From an uncultured bacterium (GTDB taxonomy: Bacteria > Planctomycetota > JAJSAM01 > JAJVHW01): 64,000 bases of DNA. Positions 42,101 to 51,025 of this stretch are shown piece by piece. The position numbers were made by a program, and so were the translations under genes. Location of the stretch: positions 36,638 through 100,637 of the forward strand of contig CALKVK010000034.1 in assembly GCA_937996235.1 (NCBI GenBank), read 5' to 3'. The notes beneath the pieces are model-generated. The model was not told where the DNA came from, ran no database searches, and was given only the letters and a program-made list of their open reading frames with translations. Position 1 is the first letter of the stretch, and the number at the start of each line of letters is the position of its first letter.

Positions 42101-43976
42101 CAAGTTCGAGGTCAGTCTCTGGACGTCCCGCGCTCCGCAGCACCTCGCACGCCATGTTCAAGCCCGCAAGATGCAGATTCATGGCGGCGATCCGGCCAAC
42201 GCGCCGTCCCCACTCATCTCCCGGCAGACACCCTCGCAGTTCCTCCAGGACCGCAAGAGCCTGCTCACTGTCGCCTACCTCTACAAGTGCGTCGATCGCT
42301 CGCATCCAGTCGCCGATGTGTTGTTTCGCGGACTCCGAGCGAAGCAGCTGTATGCCGGCATTGACAGACCGTCTTGCGGACTCCGGATCTCCAAGAAGAA
42401 GGCTCTCCTCCGCGCTGGCTATCAATGCCGTTGCGCTGGCTGCGGATGCGCTATCTACTGTTCCCGGGCTCCACTCTGCATGGTCGTGAGTCTCCCGCAG
42501 AGCCCCAGCGGCCCTCTGCATGAGACGTCCATCGCGGTGATTCGCCTCTATCGCTGCGCCCCGCAACTCTAGGTCGCCGCTGCGAATCAGGCTCGCCGCG
42601 ACGGCGACAACGTCGAGCGCGCGCTGCGGCCGAAGGCGGACGAGCACCTCGGATACCGCTGGCGAGACAAGCCTGGCACCGAACGCGACTGTCACCGCCT
42701 CGCGGACTCCCTGTCTGACTTGAGCTCGGCCCGAGTCGGCTTGGCACACCGTGACGCGCACGTCGACGATCCGCCACCGCGACTCGCTATCGCCACGTCG
42801 ATCGAGCTCGCTCGCCAAGACCGACTTGGCGATGGTCGACACTGCTCCACTGGGGACGGCTGGCGCGATCACCACGCCCGGGCGCATCCGCGCGAGGGCC
42901 GATACTACGGAATCGAGACGTCGCGCGATGGCTGCACGCATCGCGTCGGTTTGGGATGCACCGCTGTTCCCGCACACAGTCTCCTCGACACCCTGCGTTA
43001 TCTCGTCCAGTGTGACTGCGTTCTCCCCATGGGTAGTCCTCCACTGCTCGGCCACAACTCGGTAAACCGATTGAGCTGCGTCTTCAAATGGCGTTTCTAT
43101 TTCAATAGATGCAGAAGTACGCCGAGCGAACTTGACGCTCTTCCGCACGTCCGCTCGGACTACGGCATCTAGCACCCGCTCTCGGTCCCGCTCCTCGCGT
43201 AGGGTCCAACTGGAGTCGAGAGAGCGTGGCGGCGGTCCGCCCTTTCGAGCATCCGCGGCTTCGAACAGACCCGCTAGATCAGGTGCCAACGTCGCGTAAT
43301 CCGCGAGCCGCGCGACGAGTTGCGCCGCGACGATGGCACTTCGGTCGCCAGAGAACAATTGGGCACCGGTCAGAAGCTCAGCGGCAGTTACCGCAAGCGC
43401 ATACACATCATTGACCTCGCTTGCCTCGTGCCCCGGCTCCCAGGCGTACGGCGGCGCGTATCCAAGTGTCCCCGGCGGACAAGCCTCGCCAGCGCGATGC
43501 ACCAATTCCCAGTCTGTCAGGACCACGCGGCCGTCCAGCTGGACGAGAATGTTGGACGGCTTGACATCTCCGTGCACCCACCCCAGCGAATGTGATCTGC
43601 GCAGGGTTAGGAGCACCTGCAGTATCAGTCTGACCGGATCTGCTCCGGCCGCGACGGCCGATCGCGCGTCGAGCCCGCGCACAAACTCCGTCACGACGCA
43701 GCACGCACCATGTGTGCGCAGGAGCGAAACAGCGCGAGGTGCTGAGCCTGAGGCGATGTGGCTGAGCGCGGTGTACTCGCGCGCCGCGCGACAGCACTCC
43801 GAGCCGGGGCGGACACACGCAGCCCGCCGCAGGAACAGCGCCGTGCCATCCGGGAGCAAGCCGATGGCGTGCCCCTCATGGAGCGTGCCCGCGTCCGCCT
43901 CGGAGCGAGGATCTGGGCCAAGGGATGGCGCTAGCAGGGGCGTAGGGGAGGGCGCGCTCTGCATACCCGCAGCCAC
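39120..43976 (-). CDS. Giant hybrid: kinase-like domain, helical repeats, GAF, histidine kinase, receiver
   Basis: 1618 residues. Order: kinase-like domain (about 35-270) with HGDVKPSN (135-142) and TDWEL (154-158) in place of DFG; it lacks a clear Gly loop, so activity is doubtful. A region without Walker motifs (about 290-500) comes next. Then TPR-like helices (about 510-830 and beyond), a GAF-type domain (about 1090-1240), HisKA with His1263 (GEVAHDFNNLLAVV), HATPase_c (DTGDGIPADVMDRIFDPFFS; GNGLGLAI), and a receiver with Asp1549 (LLVTDVHMPQMSG) and LAKPF. This matches multi-sensor hybrid kinases in which an inactive kinase/TPR platform feeds a phosphorelay. No membrane helix is seen. GTG start at 43976; an ATG at 43964 is equally possible. 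Codon use is less GC-rich than in most of the window. It follows the next giant gene by 50 bp. Confidence 0.85.
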   Translation of the reverse strand: MAAGMQSAPSPTPLLAPSLGPDPRSEADAGTLHEGHAIGLLPDGTALFLRRAACVRPGSECCRAAREYTALSHIASGSAPRAVSLLRTHGACCVVTEFVRGLDARSAVAAGADPVRLILQVLLTLRRSHSLGWVHGDVKPSNILVQLDGRVVLTDWELVHRAGEACPPGTLGYAPPYAWEPGHEASEVNDVYALAVTAAELLTGAQLFSGDRSAIVAAQLVARLADYATLAPDLAGLFEAADARKGGPPPRSLDSSWTLREERDRERVLDAVVRADVRKSVKFARRTSASIEIETPFEDAAQSVYRVVAEQWRTTHGENAVTLDEITQGVEETVCGNSGASQTDAMRAAIARRLDSVVSALARMRPGVVIAPAVPSGAVSTIAKSVLASELDRRGDSESRWRIVDVRVTVCQADSGRAQVRQGVREAVTVAFGARLVSPAVSEVLVRLRPQRALDVVAVAASLIRSGDLELRGAAIEANHRDGRLMQRAAGALRETHDHAEWSPGTVDSASAASATALIASAEESLLLGDPESARRSVNAGIQLLRSESAKQHIGDWMRAIDALVEVGDSEQALAVLEELRGCLPGDEWGRRVGRIAAMNLHLAGLNMACEVLRSAGRPETDLELARFGAIALRCSGDVRAAIRLLRRSIRASVDERRWQNPGLADALGALGDILRGSGRSHSAVRVLCWARTVADWTGAVLAGVRIETNLLLATEAVGDGGQGGSAWEALGARCERWGLRSEARRNWTRAAMSYVDRDRCDEAARALDAAQSIEGAGCGTGVWRAIEDAVTQACRSRADAPLPIASIPQPTDLSRVHWRNWVAYVADEHGHRETMNMGELRAGLRGRAGVVRSARALFRWVVRGGDSLCRVRVAFMAFAREGSTSSPCVGAVCRVLARSGTENWTLESLLKEVRQLAESAEYSPSSRSVALALHAQALVWGNARSMESARWFRCNGGESERARPFGVSAWEWKLAIALSDRVLGDDTEADQQAEVVVAAVREWMRALRIYGATARADVVPYDVIAEAAGLNAAQALAIEPGDERLTALQAHLRTESVRFRGSRGRAAGLERVLRTALRLRSCDSVDSVLREVVAGVVAVTRTERAVAVVELEGSAACAKVATDELIEDIRIEDAEVSRSAIEHVRACGRAVVFDDACGDAGLGESPSVRLYRPRSLMIAPLYAHGVYLGFVYVENRTLPRSFSPSDSQLLEGFAAQAALALENARLVQELRASLEELRRIRAEAVRAESLRVLGQLAGEVAHDFNNLLAVVLGETQILLQDGVRGEVRRSLEVVERAALDGAAVIKRIQSSTRSAPKEEFVRIDLARLVREVIDFTRVRWSARRGSRRGEVVAVVECAEGAHVRGFAPELREVFTNIVLNAVDAMSAGGNLSVRCTVADGEVRVSVKDTGDGIPADVMDRIFDPFFSTKGERGNGLGLAIAREIVERHGGEIVVESVVGEGTDVCVVLPEDGATCESVVAVRSEVASPTTVVRGDGRRALVVDDEEGVRRVLGTMLESLGFAVTNVACGSAVLELLREGSRFELLVTDVHMPQMSGIEVAEHVQKSCPSCTIVVMTGYGLDIEDVQIGGARVDCVLAKPFTLDDVRRVVARASTAVS

Positions 43977-44026
43977 CTTCGGCTCGCGGCGGCGCAGAAC
44001 TTGAGGCTCCGGCTAGGCGCGGCGCC

Positions 44027-47000
44027 CTACTTGATCCGGTACCGGACGCCGCGCCCGCGCCCTTCCCGGATCAAGAGCCCGTCGGTAGCCATGGACGCAA
44101 GGTATCGCTGCACTGTACGCCGCGGCAGGCCGACAGCCGCGCGGACATCCCGAACGCTGATGGTGCCTGAGTTTGTGAGTGCCTCCATGATGGCGGACAC
44201 GGCGCAGGAAGGAACCGAGCCACTTGGCCGCTCCTCAAGTTGCCGTACGTTGTTCACGGCATCCGCGGTGACTCTCGCGCAAGAGTCTACGAGAGCGCGC
44301 GCGACGCTGTCGATCTCATCGATGCCACCCTCCCAGCGCGTGGCGGCAATTGCTGCCAGCGCGCTGTTTTCGACCTGCGCTGTAGGACATACGCGTCGCG
44401 CCGACTCCAGGAACGCCTCCACCGCTCGGCGCCCGGTGATCGGTGCCTCCTCCACCACAACGCGCACGCCTGCGACCGACCGGAGTAGGGCCTGCTCCAT
44501 TGGAGGTGCGAGCGAACTCGCACAGGAGTCGCGGGTCGTGATCAAGAATAGGCGCTGACCTGATGTGGTGGCCAAATCGACCGCTTCGAACGCGCGGCGC
44601 ATTTCATCCGTACTTAGCAGCTCTGGGAGCGCGATTATGGTCGCACGCTGAAGCTCCATGACGCCGAATGGACGTACGCAGTCGGCTCCCGCGCCAAATA
44701 CCTGCGTCACAACCTCTCGCACTCGATCCGCGCGTCGCACTTGGATGACTCCGCGGGCAGCAGATCGCGTCAGCGCCCGAACGTTGCTCCAAGGGGATGC
44801 TCCTTCTCCAGGCACGCAACTCCGCGGCGTAGGCGTGCTCGTTGTCGCGACCGAAGTGCATGCAGACGGCAATTCTTTTCCGGCGGCGATGTTTGGGGGA
44901 CCATGGCGCAGAATCGTGCCTATCGCGAAGGCATACTCCTTCGCGCCTGCTTCTCCATATCGCTGCATCCGCAGCCACGACGCGTCAGCAGCTGCAAGAT
45001 TGATGGCGTCACGAGAGTCCCGCAGACGGCCGGATCTCCAGAGTCGCTTGGCGTCAAGGAGGCGCGCTTGCCATCGAAGCTGAGGGAACCAAGCGCCGTC
45101 GAACGCTTGTCTTGCTCTGTAGACGGCTGCAAGTTCTGCCTCTCCAAGTCGACCACTTCGCCATATCCCAAGGGCCAAGGCGAGGGCGAGTTCACCGATT
45201 CCGATATCGTCGCGCTCGATCCATCCGACGAGTTCCTGGTCTTGCCAATCGAGGCTCCATGTTGAGCGGGCGTTTACGCCAGCACGAATAGAGTACGCAG
45301 CGAGCAACGACGGGTTGCGAACTCCATGGTCGGCCACAGGTGCGGGCTGACCGCAACGTTCGACCGGGTCGCCGGACACTACACCCCGACTCAGATGCGC
45401 GACGATAGCGGTCCTTGACACGTCATCGTCAAGTAGCGCGAACTCGGACGACCAAAGCAATCGAGCACGAAACAGGTCGCGGCGCGCGACGGCTATCCTT
45501 GGAGTGACGACGACGCCAGACAGCGCTCGCGCTAGCCACTCCCCGATCGGGTGGAATCCGAGCAGCAGGACACATTGAGCGACTTCGAAGCATGCTATCA
45601 GGACGATGTCGCGCGAGGCGGTCCTGACACTCGCGAGTATTCGATCGATCTCATCTTGAATCGCGCCGTCGTGACCTCGACGCCACACCTTTGCAAGCAG
45701 GTGACGCAGCTGCGCGAGCACGGCGAGCACCGTACTTCCCGTGTCAGTGTACAGGCCTGATCCCCGTCCGAAGTAGTCGAACTGGCTGGCGCCGTGGGGC
45801 ATCGCACTAGCGATCGCGGCTCCGGTCAGGTACGCGCCTCGGACGTGACGCAGTCCCTCTGGTACACGCGCGAGGCGAGCCGCCGCACGGGAGAACACGC
45901 GCTTCGCGGCGGTTGGGTTCCCTGACTTGTCTAGCAGTAACCCTAGCCGGACAAGGTCGGATAGGTGTTCGTGTACTCTCCGCGACCTTGTTGCAAGGCG
46001 GATCTTGCGAATGAGCGCGCGCTTCATTTCTGCGCTGTCGCCCGCCACGAGAGCCGCTTGGAACATGAACTCGCACTCCGCACGCATGAAACGGGCACTT
46101 GTTGGATGAGGGCCCAACTCGGCCTGCGCAAGGCGGCTTTCGCGGTTCGCCTGAGGGACCTGCAGCATCCGCATGTATGTCGACGCTCTGATCTGACGAA
46201 GCGCTGCCATCGCAGCCGCGCTGGTAGGAGTGTCCGGGATCTCTACCGCCAGCAGCGAGTCGGACTCCCGAGACTCATACAGAACCTCCACGAGCTCGAG
46301 CGTGGCTTCTGCTCGGGTCGAGTCGTCGATCGTGGGGTCGGCGAGCACGTTGCGGAGCACGGTGGCGGCGTCGCCGAGGCGGCCGGCTTGGAGGAGGAGG
46401 GCGGCGCGTTCGCGGCGGCGGGTGCGGCCCCAGTCGGGTTCGCCGAGGGTGGACTCGGCGTCCTCGAGGTGACGCAGCGCGGTGTCGAAGTAGCCGTGGT
46501 CGCGCAGCCAGGAGACGGCGCGCTCGGTGAGTTCTGCGGCGTCCACGTGGCCGGCGGCGCGGGCGTGGCGGGCGATCTCTGAGATGTCGTCGGGGCGCTC
46601 CTCGCGCAGGAGTACCAGGAACTCGCGGTGGAGGGAGCGGCGGTTCGAGTCGGGGATCGCCGACAGCACGCGGCGGCGGATGCGCTCGGAGCGCAGGCGC
46701 CACGTCGTCCCGTCGCGCAGGAGCAGGCCCGCCGCCTCGGCGCGCTCGGCAGCCTGCCAGAGGCGGGGACCGGGGAGCGCGGAGAGGCGGCTGCAGCGTT
46801 CGCGCGAGAGCGCGCCACCCGCGACGGCCAGGAGCTCCGTGAGCTCGGCGGCGTCGCGGCCGGCCGCCATCAGCGCGCTGCGGACGTGCTCGCCGCCCGT
46901 CGAGGCGCGGTCGGCGAGTTCGTGGAGCGGCACGTCGAGTCGCCAGCGGGTGCCGATGCGCACGAGGCCGCCGGAGGACTCGAGTTCGCGCAGGACGCCC

Positions 47001-48436
47001 ACGATGTCGGCGGGCAGGCCGCCGGCGAGCTCGACGAGGCGGAGCGCGAGGTCCCCGGCGAGCTCGGGGGCGTGGAGGGTGCCCTCGAGGAAGCACGCGA
47101 CGTCGGCCGCGCTCCACTCGCCCAGCGTGAGCCGCTCGCGGGGGATGTCGTGTTCGGTCCGCGGTCGCGTCGTCGTCGCGACGAGCACGGCACGGTTGGG
47201 CGGCTCCGGCGGCGAGGCGAGGCGGCGGCCGACGGCGTACCAGACGTCCGCTGCCGCGCGGGGCAGGTCGTCGGCGTCGTCCAGGAGAAGCGCGCCCGGG
47301 GACGAGCCGAACGCCTCGGCGACGAGCGCCCCCAGCGCGAGCGTGGCCGGCACCACGCGCGCCTCGGTGACGACGCCTTCCGCCGCCGTCAGCCACTGGA
47401 GCGACTCCTCGTGCGCCTGCACGGCGGGGGAGTTGCGGCCGAGCAGGTGCACGAGCTGGCGGGCCAGGGCCTCGAGTCCGCCCCAGCCCGCGGGCCGCGC
47501 CGCCGCGCCGAGGACGATCGTGCCGCTTGCACGCAGGACCGCAGCGATCCACGCGAGCTCGCGCGTGCGACCCGCTCCGTGCACTCCGACGAGCTCGACG
47601 AGCCCGGGTCGCTCGCGGAGCGGCGGAGCCCCGCCCGGAGCGACGCCGAGCAGGCTCTGGAGGTGGCCGGCGATGTCGTGTCGCGGCACGAACGGCACCG
47701 TGAGCCACGGATCCAGGGAGTCCTGCTCCCCGAGATCGAGCAGCACGGCACCGGCGCTCGGGTAGGCGTCGCGCGGGTCCGGCGCGAGAAGGCGCGAGAG
47801 GACGCGACGGAAGTCGGGGTCCGCGGCGTGCCCGGACAGCGCGTCGTAGCAGAGCGGCGTCACGGCCTCGGCGGGAGTGTGGTCCACGCGGAGCAGGGCC
47901 CGGCCGAACGCCATCCCGAGCGCCCGCACGTCGGCGCTGACGTCGCTGAACCCGTCGGCCCGCTCGGACGCGGGCACGGACTCGGCGACCGGCGTCGCGC
48001 CGGACCAGTCGAGCAGATGGAAATCGCCGGCGGACGACGCGAAGACGCTCGTGCGCGAGATCGCGCCGTGGATGCGGCCGCGCGCGTGGGCACGGTGGAG
48101 CACGCGCAGGATGCTCACGAGTCCGGCGCGGAGGGCGGCGGCGGGCAGGTCGCCCCGCACGGCGAGCGGGACGCAGTCGGCGGGCGCGCCGAGGAGGATC
48201 GCCACGCGACCCGTCACCGGGTCGGAGACCCGCACTCCCGTCGGGACGCCGGGTCCGGCCATCTCGGCGAGGATCGCGCACTCGCGGTCGGCGAGCTCGA
48301 GCGACGCGGGCAGCAGCACGAGCTCCGTGCGCCCCGCGGTGTCGGTCGCACGCACGATCTCGCCGGCGGCGCTCAGGCCGACCGGCTCGACCGAGTCGAA
48401 CGAACCCATCAGCAGGTCCGAGGTCGTCGCCGTCAT
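44027..48436 (-). CDS. Giant regulator: pseudokinase, ATPase-like module, TPRs, degenerate sigma54-type AAA domain, winged HTH
   Basis: 1469 residues from the ATG at 48436 (GGAAGGAGC upstream; a longer start is less likely). Order: kinase-like domain 10-235, with HGAIS (123-127) replacing HRD and LDWSG (142-146) replacing DFG, so inactive; P-loop-like GVHGAGRT (284-291, Arg in place of Lys) and Walker B LLLDDADD (382-389), as in AAA_16-type sensors; TPR-like repeats (about 560-1150); a region at about 1190-1400 resembling a broken sigma54-activator AAA domain (EVVTQVFGAGAD ... ALPELL; RLFLITTRD); and a C-terminal winged helix-turn-helix (VRDVRAAVGLPRRTVQRYLA). It reads as a one-component transcription regulator using a pseudokinase as sensor. 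Base composition changes sharply near 46300, inside the repeats. Confidence 0.82.
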   Translation of the reverse strand: MTATTSDLLMGSFDSVEPVGLSAAGEIVRATDTAGRTELVLLPASLELADRECAILAEMAGPGVPTGVRVSDPVTGRVAILLGAPADCVPLAVRGDLPAAALRAGLVSILRVLHRAHARGRIHGAISRTSVFASSAGDFHLLDWSGATPVAESVPASERADGFSDVSADVRALGMAFGRALLRVDHTPAEAVTPLCYDALSGHAADPDFRRVLSRLLAPDPRDAYPSAGAVLLDLGEQDSLDPWLTVPFVPRHDIAGHLQSLLGVAPGGAPPLRERPGLVELVGVHGAGRTRELAWIAAVLRASGTIVLGAAARPAGWGGLEALARQLVHLLGRNSPAVQAHEESLQWLTAAEGVVTEARVVPATLALGALVAEAFGSSPGALLLDDADDLPRAAADVWYAVGRRLASPPEPPNRAVLVATTTRPRTEHDIPRERLTLGEWSAADVACFLEGTLHAPELAGDLALRLVELAGGLPADIVGVLRELESSGGLVRIGTRWRLDVPLHELADRASTGGEHVRSALMAAGRDAAELTELLAVAGGALSRERCSRLSALPGPRLWQAAERAEAAGLLLRDGTTWRLRSERIRRRVLSAIPDSNRRSLHREFLVLLREERPDDISEIARHARAAGHVDAAELTERAVSWLRDHGYFDTALRHLEDAESTLGEPDWGRTRRRERAALLLQAGRLGDAATVLRNVLADPTIDDSTRAEATLELVEVLYESRESDSLLAVEIPDTPTSAAAMAALRQIRASTYMRMLQVPQANRESRLAQAELGPHPTSARFMRAECEFMFQAALVAGDSAEMKRALIRKIRLATRSRRVHEHLSDLVRLGLLLDKSGNPTAAKRVFSRAAARLARVPEGLRHVRGAYLTGAAIASAMPHGASQFDYFGRGSGLYTDTGSTVLAVLAQLRHLLAKVWRRGHDGAIQDEIDRILASVRTASRDIVLIACFEVAQCVLLLGFHPIGEWLARALSGVVVTPRIAVARRDLFRARLLWSSEFALLDDDVSRTAIVAHLSRGVVSGDPVERCGQPAPVADHGVRNPSLLAAYSIRAGVNARSTWSLDWQDQELVGWIERDDIGIGELALALALGIWRSGRLGEAELAAVYRARQAFDGAWFPQLRWQARLLDAKRLWRSGRLRDSRDAINLAAADASWLRMQRYGEAGAKEYAFAIGTILRHGPPNIAAGKELPSACTSVATTSTPTPRSCVPGEGASPWSNVRALTRSAARGVIQVRRADRVREVVTQVFGAGADCVRPFGVMELQRATIIALPELLSTDEMRRAFEAVDLATTSGQRLFLITTRDSCASSLAPPMEQALLRSVAGVRVVVEEAPITGRRAVEAFLESARRVCPTAQVENSALAAIAATRWEGGIDEIDSVARALVDSCARVTADAVNNVRQLEERPSGSVPSCAVSAIMEALTNSGTISVRDVRAAVGLPRRTVQRYLASMATDGLLIREGRGRGVRYRIK

Positions 48437-48695
48437 CGCGCGCTCCTTCCGACGACCGATCGTAGGACGCGGGGCGCGCCTGCACAAGGCGACTCAACTC
48501 GTTTTATCACAGATGTTTACGATGATCGGTCCGACGTCGATCGCTGCCGCGGGCGCGTGCGGGCGCGAATCGCGCCAATCGCGCCACGAGGCGCTTGCAG
48601 GCGGGTCGGCACCCCGTCGCCGCGCCTCCGGACCGGTCGCGCGGACTCTCGCCGGGGGCCGCTTCGGGGCAGCCGCCCGGACGGGACGCGCGGAG
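48437..48695 (-). promoter_or_regulatory. AT-rich promoter region of the giant regulator genes
   Basis: The bases 48501-48524 form an unusually AT-rich island for this sequence, carrying TGTGATAAAAC on the minus strand (48511-48501). A TACGAT on the minus strand (about 48464) precedes the ATG by about 23 nt and fits a -10 with a short leader and ribosome site. Confidence 0.45.
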
Positions 48696-49571
48696 TCAGC
48701 GGCCGCCGGAAGGGGGCGTGGAAGGGGCCGGCCCGCGCTCGAGCGGGTCGTAGCTGAAGCTGACGTCGAACACGCCGGCACCCTTGCGCACGGTCGCACG
48801 GGACAGCAGCGGGACGCCGTCGGCCGAGTCGTCGTACTCGTACCGGATGTCGGCGCCCGAGCCGAAGACCCACTCGCGCTCGAGCAGGTACCGGCCGTGC
48901 CAGAGCCGCCACTCGAAGTGGGTGATCTCGGCCGACGGGATCACGCTGGTGCCGCGGATCGCGACCAGGTCCTGCGCGTCCACGCTGTAGGAGACGGAGA
49001 CGTCGACGTGGTGCGGCGGCGACGTGACGACGCGGTGCTTCCGATCGCGGGACTGGGTGACGAGCAGCTGGATCGGGGGCAGGTAGTGGACGACGTGGCG
49101 GTACGGACCGGCGAGCGAGACGTGCACGAACTTGCGCACCTGCTCGAGCGCGCCCTTCGGGAGCTGCGCGACGTCGTCGAGGGCCTCGACGTGGACGGCG
49201 TCGTCGAGCGGACGCGACGCGTCGTAGTCGAACGCGATGCGTGCGACGGCCGTGCCGACGCGGCCCTCGGCCACGCCCTTCGCGCGGAGGAGCGCGACGT
49301 CGCGCGCCGGCTCGAGCACGCGGCGGTGGAACGAGTCGAGGAGCCCGCGGCCGTAGCGGTCGACGTCGGCGTGCCACTGCTCCTGCGCCTCGCGGCCGGC
49401 GTCGAGGTCGGGCGGGCTGCCCTCCGGGACGCGCTCCTCCGGGACGTCGGGCACGGGATCCGGGAGGAGCGCCGGCGCGGCGCCCCCCGAGTCGGGCGGA
49501 GTGCGCGGCTCGTCGCCGCACGCGGCGAGGAGGAGTGCCGGCAGCACGAGGAGCGGGAGCAGGCGACGCAT
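48696..49571 (-). CDS. Lipoprotein, function unknown
   Basis: 291 residues starting MRRLLPLLVLPALLLAACG, with a lipobox LLAAC (Cys18). A Pro/Asp/Glu-rich linker follows (about 20-65), then a folded region rich in aromatic and basic residues (QVRKFVHVSLAGPYRHVVHY; VDVSVSYSVDAQDLVAIRGT; WRLWHGRYLLEREWVFGSG) that reads as beta sheet. No family recognised. The ATG lacks a ribosome site and is 7 nt after TAGGAT. It diverges from ribBA. Confidence 0.78.
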   Translation of the reverse strand: MRRLLPLLVLPALLLAACGDEPRTPPDSGGAAPALLPDPVPDVPEERVPEGSPPDLDAGREAQEQWHADVDRYGRGLLDSFHRRVLEPARDVALLRAKGVAEGRVGTAVARIAFDYDASRPLDDAVHVEALDDVAQLPKGALEQVRKFVHVSLAGPYRHVVHYLPPIQLLVTQSRDRKHRVVTSPPHHVDVSVSYSVDAQDLVAIRGTSVIPSAEITHFEWRLWHGRYLLEREWVFGSGADIRYEYDDSADGVPLLSRATVRKGAGVFDVSFSYDPLERGPAPSTPPSGGR

Positions 49572-49578
49572 CGGGCCG

Positions 49579-49584
49579 ATCCTA
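49579..49584 (-). promoter_or_regulatory. TAGGAT -10-like element, 7 nt before the lipoprotein ATG (leaderless arrangement)
   Basis: Minus-strand TAGGAT (49584-49579) then CGGCCCG and the ATG. The 10 bases CGGCCCGATG are identical to those before polA. Confidence 0.55.
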
Positions 49585-49738
49585 ACCGAGCCGGCGCTCG
49601 CGGAGTGCGGCGGGCGTCCGCGGGTCACGGGCTACCCTCGGTCGCTCGGCGCCCGCACCCCGGAACTCGCACGGAGCGGCAGAGGTGACACGACCCGCGT
49701 CCGCCGCGAGCGGGCTGCGCCGCCCCGGAGACCACGCC

Positions 49739-50977
49739 ATGGAGTTCGCGCCCATCCCGGAGATCCTCGAGGAGCTGCGCCAGGGGCGCTTCGTGGTCGT
49801 CGTGGACGACCCCGCGCGCGAGAACGAGGGCGACCTCGTCTGCGTCGCCGAGATGGTCACGCCCGAGCACGTGAACTTCATGCTCACGCACGCGCGCGGC
49901 GAGATCTGCACGACGCTCGAGGAGGCGCGCGCCGTGCGGCTCGGACTGGAGCTGCAGGCGTCGTCCAACGACTCGCCGCTGCTCTGCGCGAAGTGCGTGA
50001 CGGTCGACACGGTCCACGGCACGACGACGGGCGTCTCGGCCTCCGACCAGGCCAAGTCGATCCGGCGCCTCGCCGACCCGCACGCGGAGCCGGGCGACTT
50101 CAGCCGGCCGGGGCACACGCGGCCGATCCGCGCGCGGCGCGGCGGGGTGCTCGTGCGGACGGGGCACACGGAGGCGTCGGTCGATCTCGCGCGGCTCGCC
50201 GGGTTCCAGCCCGTCGCGCTCATCTGCGAGATCCTCGACGCTTCGGGCGAGCCGATGCGCCTCCCCGGGCTGCGCGCGTACGCGGCGCAGCACGGCCTCA
50301 AGATCACGACCATCGAGGAGCTGATCCGCTACCGCCGCGAGACCGAACGGATCGTCACGCGCGCCGTCACCACGCGCATCCCCACCGCACACGGCGTCTT
50401 CGACATCCACCTGTACGTGAACAGCGTGGACCGCAACCAGCACATCGCGCTGACGATGGGTCTCGACGTGCCGACGGACGACGTGCCGTTCGCGGCCATC
50501 GAGGAGCCGGTCCTCGTGCGCGTCCACAGCGAGTGCCTGACGGGCGACATCTTCGGGTCGCTGCGCTGCGACTGCGGACCGCAGCTCGAGGCGGCGCTGG
50601 CCACGGTCGGCCGCCGCGGGCGCGGCATCGTGCTCTACCTGCGCCAGGAGGGGCGGGGGATCGGCCTCGAGCAGAAGCTGCTCGCGTACCGCCTCCAGGA
50701 GCACGGCCTGGACACCGTCGAGGCGAACACCCGGCTCGGCTTCAAGGCGGACGAGCGCGACTACGGCATCGGCGCGCAGATCCTCCACCACCTCGGCGTG
50801 CGCGAGATCGCGCTGATGACGAACAACCCGAAGAAGCTGCAGGCCCTGCCGGGCTTCGGGCTGCGCATCGCGGAGCGCGTCCCGCTCGAGATCCGCCCGA
50901 CCGAGGAGAGCGCGCGGTACCTGCGCGCGAAGCGCGACAAGCTGGGACACATGCTCGAGGGGCTCGACCGCTCGTAG
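49739..50977 (+). CDS. ribBA: Bifunctional riboflavin biosynthesis protein RibBA
   Basis: 412 residues from the ATG at 49739 (a GTG at 49685 would add 18). N-terminal half: 3,4-dihydroxy-2-butanone-4-phosphate synthase (RibB), with the acidic motif VVDDPARENEGDLV and ARGGVLVRTGHTEASVDLA. C-terminal half: GTP cyclohydrolase II (RibA), with zinc ligands in VHSECLTGDIFGSLRCDCG and IVLYLRQEGRGIGL. Together they supply the two branches of riboflavin synthesis from ribulose-5-phosphate and GTP. Length is normal. TACCCT at 49633-49638 may be the -10. No other rib gene is nearby. Confidence 0.96.
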   Translation: MEFAPIPEILEELRQGRFVVVVDDPARENEGDLVCVAEMVTPEHVNFMLTHARGEICTTLEEARAVRLGLELQASSNDSPLLCAKCVTVDTVHGTTTGVSASDQAKSIRRLADPHAEPGDFSRPGHTRPIRARRGGVLVRTGHTEASVDLARLAGFQPVALICEILDASGEPMRLPGLRAYAAQHGLKITTIEELIRYRRETERIVTRAVTTRIPTAHGVFDIHLYVNSVDRNQHIALTMGLDVPTDDVPFAAIEEPVLVRVHSECLTGDIFGSLRCDCGPQLEAALATVGRRGRGIVLYLRQEGRGIGLEQKLLAYRLQEHGLDTVEANTRLGFKADERDYGIGAQILHHLGVREIALMTNNPKKLQALPGFGLRIAERVPLEIRPTEESARYLRAKRDKLGHMLEGLDRS

Positions 50978-51025
50978 GGACGGCCGGCCCGCACCCGGCG
51001 CGTGCGCGCGACGGGGGCGCGCTGC

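Noticed and set aside
39120..48436. Idea that the giant genes belong to a diversity-generating retroelement or phage defence island
   Set aside because: No reverse transcriptase, template repeat, nuclease or other defence gene is nearby; the domains are regulatory.
49572..49738. FMN riboswitch ahead of ribBA
   Set aside because: The gap is short and I could not find the conserved AGGGU/GCGG-type blocks of the RFN element.
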